12,282 nucleotides of DNA from the NCBI GenBank assembly GCA_003504855.1, contig DNZD01000191.1, positions 1 to 12,282 on the forward strand. The letters run 5' to 3'. Shown here piece by piece: positions 9,301 through 12,282 of the stretch (position 1 is the first letter of the stretch; the number at the start of each line of letters is the position of its first letter). The position numbers and the translations under genes are program-made. The notes under the pieces are model-generated. The model did not search any database. It saw nothing but the letters and a program-made list of their open reading frames with translations, and was not told the origin of the DNA. This DNA comes from Cytophagales bacterium (GTDB taxonomy: Bacteria; Bacteroidota; Bacteroidia; Cytophagales; Cyclobacteriaceae).

Positions 9301-12282
9301 TGAAGAATCCTGCCAACAATTGGGCCGGTATCACCACGGCAATCCGCACAGAAGTTGACTTCGACAAGGCTAACGTGGAGTATGTAGAGTTTTGGTTGAT
9401 GGATCCGTTTATCAACAATTCCAATGGCGTAGTGAATGATGGAAGCAGCAACGCCCGACCGAACACCACCGGTGGTAAATTGATTTTTCACCTGGGTAGT
9501 ATTTCTGAAGACCTGATGCACGATGGAAGGCATGCATTTGAAAACGGTTTGCCCACGGATGGATCGATCGTCAACGGAGCCACCAACAGCGCTGTTACCG
9601 AAAACAGCTGGGGATACGTAACCAACCAACAGTATCTCAACAACGCGTTTAACACCGATGCCACGGCGCGTTCCAACCAGGACGTCGGACTCGACGGTGC
9701 CAGTAACTCAGTGGAAAATGTGAAGTTCAGGAGCTTCATCTCACAAACCGGCGCTGCCCAGGCCGTTGTCGCGAAAGACCCTTCCGCGGATGACTTCAAG
9801 TACTTCCTTGGCAGCGAGCAGGATGCCAACAATGCAACGATATTGGGTCGTTATAAACACATCAACGGTGTAGAGAACAACTCTCCCATTATCACGGGTA
9901 CGGAGCCCTTTGCACAATCCGGTTCCAACATCCCGGAGAACGAGGACCTGAACCAGGACAATACGCTGAGTGATCTGGAAGAGTATTATGTATTCAATCT
10001 TGACCTGAAACCCGGGCAACTTGATGTCGGTAAGAAGTACATCGTGGACAAGATTGTCCCCGACGGAAAGAGTGATGTTACCTGGTACCTCGTGCGGATA
10101 CCCATTCGGCAGTTTGAAGAACAGGTGGGTGCCATCAATGGATTCAAGTCGATCAAATACGCGCGGATGATTGTCACAGGATTCACCGAACCGGTTGTAT
10201 TGCGCTTTTCCAGCTTCCGCGCCGTGGGCAACCGCTGGCGTCGTTACACAGCCGATCTGGCCCAGTCGCAACTGAGCGAACAGCTGGAACCAAACCTGGA
10301 CAATTTCTCGGTGTCGGTGGTGAACGTGGAAGAGAATGGTAAGGGCAATGGTGAGAAGCCAGGGTACGTTCCTCCCCTGGCGCGTGACCGTGATGTAACA
10401 TCTACCATCCAGCGCCGCCTGAACGAACAGTCGGTGCAAATGTGCGTGAATGGCCTCGCCGACGGAGATGGTCGTTCTATTTACAAGAACGTGTCCTTCG
10501 ACTTTTTCAACTATGGACGGATCAAGATGTTCATGTCTGCCCATGACCCGACCAACAAGCTACAGGATTATCAGTTGACCGGATTCCTGCGGTTAGGTAC
10601 CGACTTCGATCAAAACTATTATGAAATAGAGATTCCGCTTAAGAAATCAAAGAATGGCACCAATGGTGATGTCAACGACGTTTGGCCGGACGAAAACATG
10701 TTTGACATGGACCTGAATGCCCTTTATGCATTAAAGGCCCAACGAGACCGGGAAAGTTTTCCGTTAGGTGAACTCTATCCGCGTGCCGGACCGAAACTCG
10801 TGGATGGCCGTCAGGGCATTCGCATCTTTGGACGACCCGACCTAAGTCAGGTGCGCCTGATGATGATTGGGGTACGAAACCCGCGCGATGACGGCAAGCC
10901 CATCAACGTTTGTATCTGGGCTGATGAAATGCGCCTAACTGACTTTGACCGCACGGCAGGATGGGCGGCCAACGCTGTTTTTAATGCCAAACTGGCCGAT
11001 CTTGGCAATATCTCAACAGCCTTCAAACGTATCACCTACGGTTATGGCAACGTACAATCCAAGATTTCCGAACGTGCACGCGGAGAGACAACCATCTTCG
11101 ATATTTCTGCCAACATTGCCATTGACAAGCTGCTGCCCAGGAATACCGGATTAAAAATTCCGATGTTCATCAGCTATGAAAAAAATGTCCTGAATCCGAA
11201 TTTCGATCCGGCTAACCCGGATATGCGCATTGCCGCACTGGACCAATCGTTCGATACGGATGCTGAGAAGGAAGCCTATCACAAGCTCATTCAGGATATT
11301 GCGATCAGGCGAAGCCTCAACTTCACCAACGTCCGTAAGACAAAAGTCAAAAAAGACGCCGTTGCACATGTCTGGGATGTTGAGAACTTCAATTTCACTT
11401 ATGCCTACAGCGAAGCCACGCACACCAACTTCAACCTGATTGAAAATACCCAACGGAACATAAAGGGCTCCGTCGCGTGGCAGTACAATCCAAAGTTTAA
11501 AGGCATTCAACCCTTCAAGGACGCTTCCTGGAAATCACCCTGGCTGCAACTGATCAAGGATTTTGGTTTTAATCCCGTGCCCACCAGCATCAGTATCCGG
11601 GGGGAGTTGGACCGGTCATTTAACAAGATTGTATACCGCAATTCGCTCAGCAACCAGACAACACCGCAACCCAATCTGCAGAAATACTTCCTGTTTAACC
11701 GCTACTATACCTTAAGGTGGCAATTTGCCAAATCCCTAACCCTGGACTACAATGCGGTGGTGAACGCTATCATTGACGAACCAGACACCGACCCCATCGG
11801 TGGATATTCATCCATCCTTAAGCGCAACATCACCGCGGAGCAATATCGTGATTCGGTACTCATGAACCTGAAGAGCTTCGGACGGAAAAAGAATTTCCAG
11901 CAAAATATCACCGCTAACTATACGGTACCATTTGACAAACTACCGCTTACCAACTGGTTGGGAACGGAGTATCGGTACAATGTCGGTTATAGCTGGCGGG
12001 CGGGTCCTATTGAGCGAATTGATAGCCTTCGACTCGGGAATATTATTCAAAACACGCAGGAGCAGGCCTGGAATGGTCGCGTTGACCTCGTGAAACTTTA
12101 CAATAAAATAGGGTTCCTGAAGGATATCAACACACCAAAACGCAAGCCCACGCCGCTTGAAAAGGCCAAGGCTAAGCCCGATACCGTCAAGCAACCACCG
12201 AACAACTACGCCCTCAAGGGACTCTTGCGACTGCTGATGTCGGTTCGGTCCGTAACGGCAACCTACAACATCAACTCAGGTA
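6372..12282 (+). CDS. sprA: Cell-surface protein SprA, T9SS outer-membrane translocon (3' end beyond window)
   Basis: An open frame of 1970 codons with no stop, continuing past the right edge. SprA forms the giant outer-membrane barrel through which T9SS exports cargo and gliding adhesins; the F. johnsoniae protein is about 2400 residues, so some 400 or more are missing here. The start is TTG at 6372: the frame is closed by TGA at 6351-6353, and no ATG or GTG precedes it. It gives a good signal peptide: Arg4 and Lys8, a hydrophobic core near 13-25, and a likely cut after 'SKA' at residue 29. Family landmarks in order are 'SPLFLKDPKSM', 'FNKELGYITL', 'FDYVEKVTINSETGLIIFP', 'GTSFIDDFENTATPYS' (near 845), 'RGPYNYNPDLNPDGTL' (near 962-977), 'KDPSADDFKYFLG' (near 1136), 'ENEDLNQDNTL' and 'ADEMRLTDFD' (near 1517-1526). 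The reading frame stays intact throughout, so it is not a pseudogene in the visible part. It is the third gene of a tight cluster after ruvA. Confidence 0.96.
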   Translation, partial: MNYRTWTKQFTPGLAVIAISCLVSIPSKAQFRTARQDTTRQDTVEYKPVYRPTFTPTDRYGDPFSNITTQSPLFLKDPKSMKVEVLPDTGRTYSIYEKLGRVNFRSPSFMTFQEANQLQNQSIIKDYWKTRSKALDGESAVSSRNLLPKLYVSPVLDRIFGGSYVELIPKGYVTLDFGGQWQKIQNPSIPIRQQRNGGFEFDQQISLQVQGKVGEKLKITTNFDNNNSFDFQNQMKVEYTGFKEDILKKLEIGNVSLPLNNSLITGAQNLFGVKAQMQFGKLFVTSIATTQRGKQSVINIAGSTGGAAQGRPFDIVGSNYDENRHFFLGQFFRDNFEKWLSTLPQITSGVNITRVEVYLLNRNNDTQTLRDVIGLMDLGESDKSYRKLYYNTVVPDGSPTNNDNNNLYDLVSKLPAGSDGINQQLEGLFGGKPFENGTDFEKITSARKLAVTEYSFNKELGYITLQRKLQNDEALAVAFEYTYNGRRYKVGELSEDYSNKGTKDVVFLKMLRPRKIATKDATGKILPTWNLMMKNVYNLGVTQLQKDGFQLRVIYRDDRTGIDNPQIQDGDISRTVQLIQALGLDRLNPYNDPQPDGNFDYVEKVTINSETGLIIFPFLEPFNEGLRNLFKRETNPNTQQFLIQKYVYDTLYHTTKAEAELVATKNKFYISGSFKAGAGRDIVIQGFNISQGSVKVFAGGTPLREHIDYTVDYTFGKVSILNEGILSSGKNISITYEQQDPFAFQTRSLLGSRFDYRLSDDVNIGGTLLYYNERPLITRNLIGSEPARNWQYGMDVNLKKNSRLLTKMVDALPFLQTKETSSVTLNAEYAQLLPGTSNIVQGDGTSFIDDFENTATPYSLLNPVGWKLAVPPQTADNRYDLSGGLIDDVRAGYRRAKLAWYQIDNLFYRSTSRFKPSNISDKDLENHYVRPVLPQEIFPYKDPFVGNFYEQILDLAYYPSERGPYNYNPDLNPDGTLKNPANNWAGITTAIRTEVDFDKANVEYVEFWLMDPFINNSNGVVNDGSSNARPNTTGGKLIFHLGSISEDLMHDGRHAFENGLPTDGSIVNGATNSAVTENSWGYVTNQQYLNNAFNTDATARSNQDVGLDGASNSVENVKFRSFISQTGAAQAVVAKDPSADDFKYFLGSEQDANNATILGRYKHINGVENNSPIITGTEPFAQSGSNIPENEDLNQDNTLSDLEEYYVFNLDLKPGQLDVGKKYIVDKIVPDGKSDVTWYLVRIPIRQFEEQVGAINGFKSIKYARMIVTGFTEPVVLRFSSFRAVGNRWRRYTADLAQSQLSEQLEPNLDNFSVSVVNVEENGKGNGEKPGYVPPLARDRDVTSTIQRRLNEQSVQMCVNGLADGDGRSIYKNVSFDFFNYGRIKMFMSAHDPTNKLQDYQLTGFLRLGTDFDQNYYEIEIPLKKSKNGTNGDVNDVWPDENMFDMDLNALYALKAQRDRESFPLGELYPRAGPKLVDGRQGIRIFGRPDLSQVRLMMIGVRNPRDDGKPINVCIWADEMRLTDFDRTAGWAANAVFNAKLADLGNISTAFKRITYGYGNVQSKISERARGETTIFDISANIAIDKLLPRNTGLKIPMFISYEKNVLNPNFDPANPDMRIAALDQSFDTDAEKEAYHKLIQDIAIRRSLNFTNVRKTKVKKDAVAHVWDVENFNFTYAYSEATHTNFNLIENTQRNIKGSVAWQYNPKFKGIQPFKDASWKSPWLQLIKDFGFNPVPTSISIRGELDRSFNKIVYRNSLSNQTTPQPNLQKYFLFNRYYTLRWQFAKSLTLDYNAVVNAIIDEPDTDPIGGYSSILKRNITAEQYRDSVLMNLKSFGRKKNFQQNITANYTVPFDKLPLTNWLGTEYRYNVGYSWRAGPIERIDSLRLGNIIQNTQEQAWNGRVDLVKLYNKIGFLKDINTPKRKPTPLEKAKAKPDTVKQPPNNYALKGLLRLLMSVRSVTATYNINSG

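Noticed and set aside
9741..10544. 267-codon open frame on the - strand opposite sprA
   Set aside because: It lies wholly inside sprA, whose + strand translation matches family landmarks across the same bases. The antisense product shows no recognisable domain or start context. It is a shadow of coding bias in the real frame.
1..12282. Search for mobile elements, CRISPR arrays, tRNA/rRNA genes, defence genes or an undescribed multigene system
   Set aside because: All bases except gaps of 41, 94, 6 and 7 bp belong to five recognisable core genes on one strand. No transposase, recombinase, spaced repeat array or composition break was seen by eye, so claiming a new system would not be supported.

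Overview
This window is a stretch of ordinary, conserved Bacteroidota chromosome. Five genes all lie on the + strand: the 3' part of an M16 (pitrilysin/insulinase-like) peptidase gene, a DUF4837 lipoprotein gene, a malic enzyme with a PTA-like tail, ruvA, and a very large sprA that runs off the right edge. The base composition looks balanced (roughly half G+C by eye). SprA is restricted to Bacteroidota with type IX secretion (T9SS), and DUF4837 is also a Bacteroidota family. The G+C level and the gene order point to a gliding or secreting member of the Cytophagales/Cytophagia type rather than to low-G+C Flavobacteria. That placement below phylum level is inference.

Layout: 1-2269 is the C-terminal ~755 codons of the M16 peptidase, whose zinc-binding N-terminal part lies upstream of the window. 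A 41-bp gap carries a perfect TAnnTTTG-type -7 promoter motif. The DUF4837 lipoprotein gene follows at 2311-3387. A 94-bp gap with a small hairpin separates it from malic enzyme (3482-5767). Then come ruvA (5774-6364, 6-bp gap) and sprA (from a TTG at 6372, 7-bp gap). The last three genes are so tightly packed that they probably form one transcript.

How they fit together: SprA is the giant outer-membrane translocon barrel of T9SS, and the DUF4837 protein is predicted to be an envelope lipoprotein. The M16 peptidase is probably envelope-located too, although its signal region is outside the window. Malic enzyme (malate to pyruvate, making reducing power) and RuvA (Holliday junction branch migration) are cytoplasmic housekeeping proteins. 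Their placement with sprA recurs in Bacteroidota by recollection and does not by itself imply a shared function.

No RNA gene, mobile element, CRISPR array, recombination site or foreign-looking island was seen, and there is no gene-free stretch longer than 100 bp. I found no undescribed multigene system here. The points worth a second look are details: the TTG start of sprA, EF-hand-like acidic loops in SprA, the loss of catalytic residues in the PTA-like tail of malic enzyme, and a possible surface-export signature on the DUF4837 lipoprotein.
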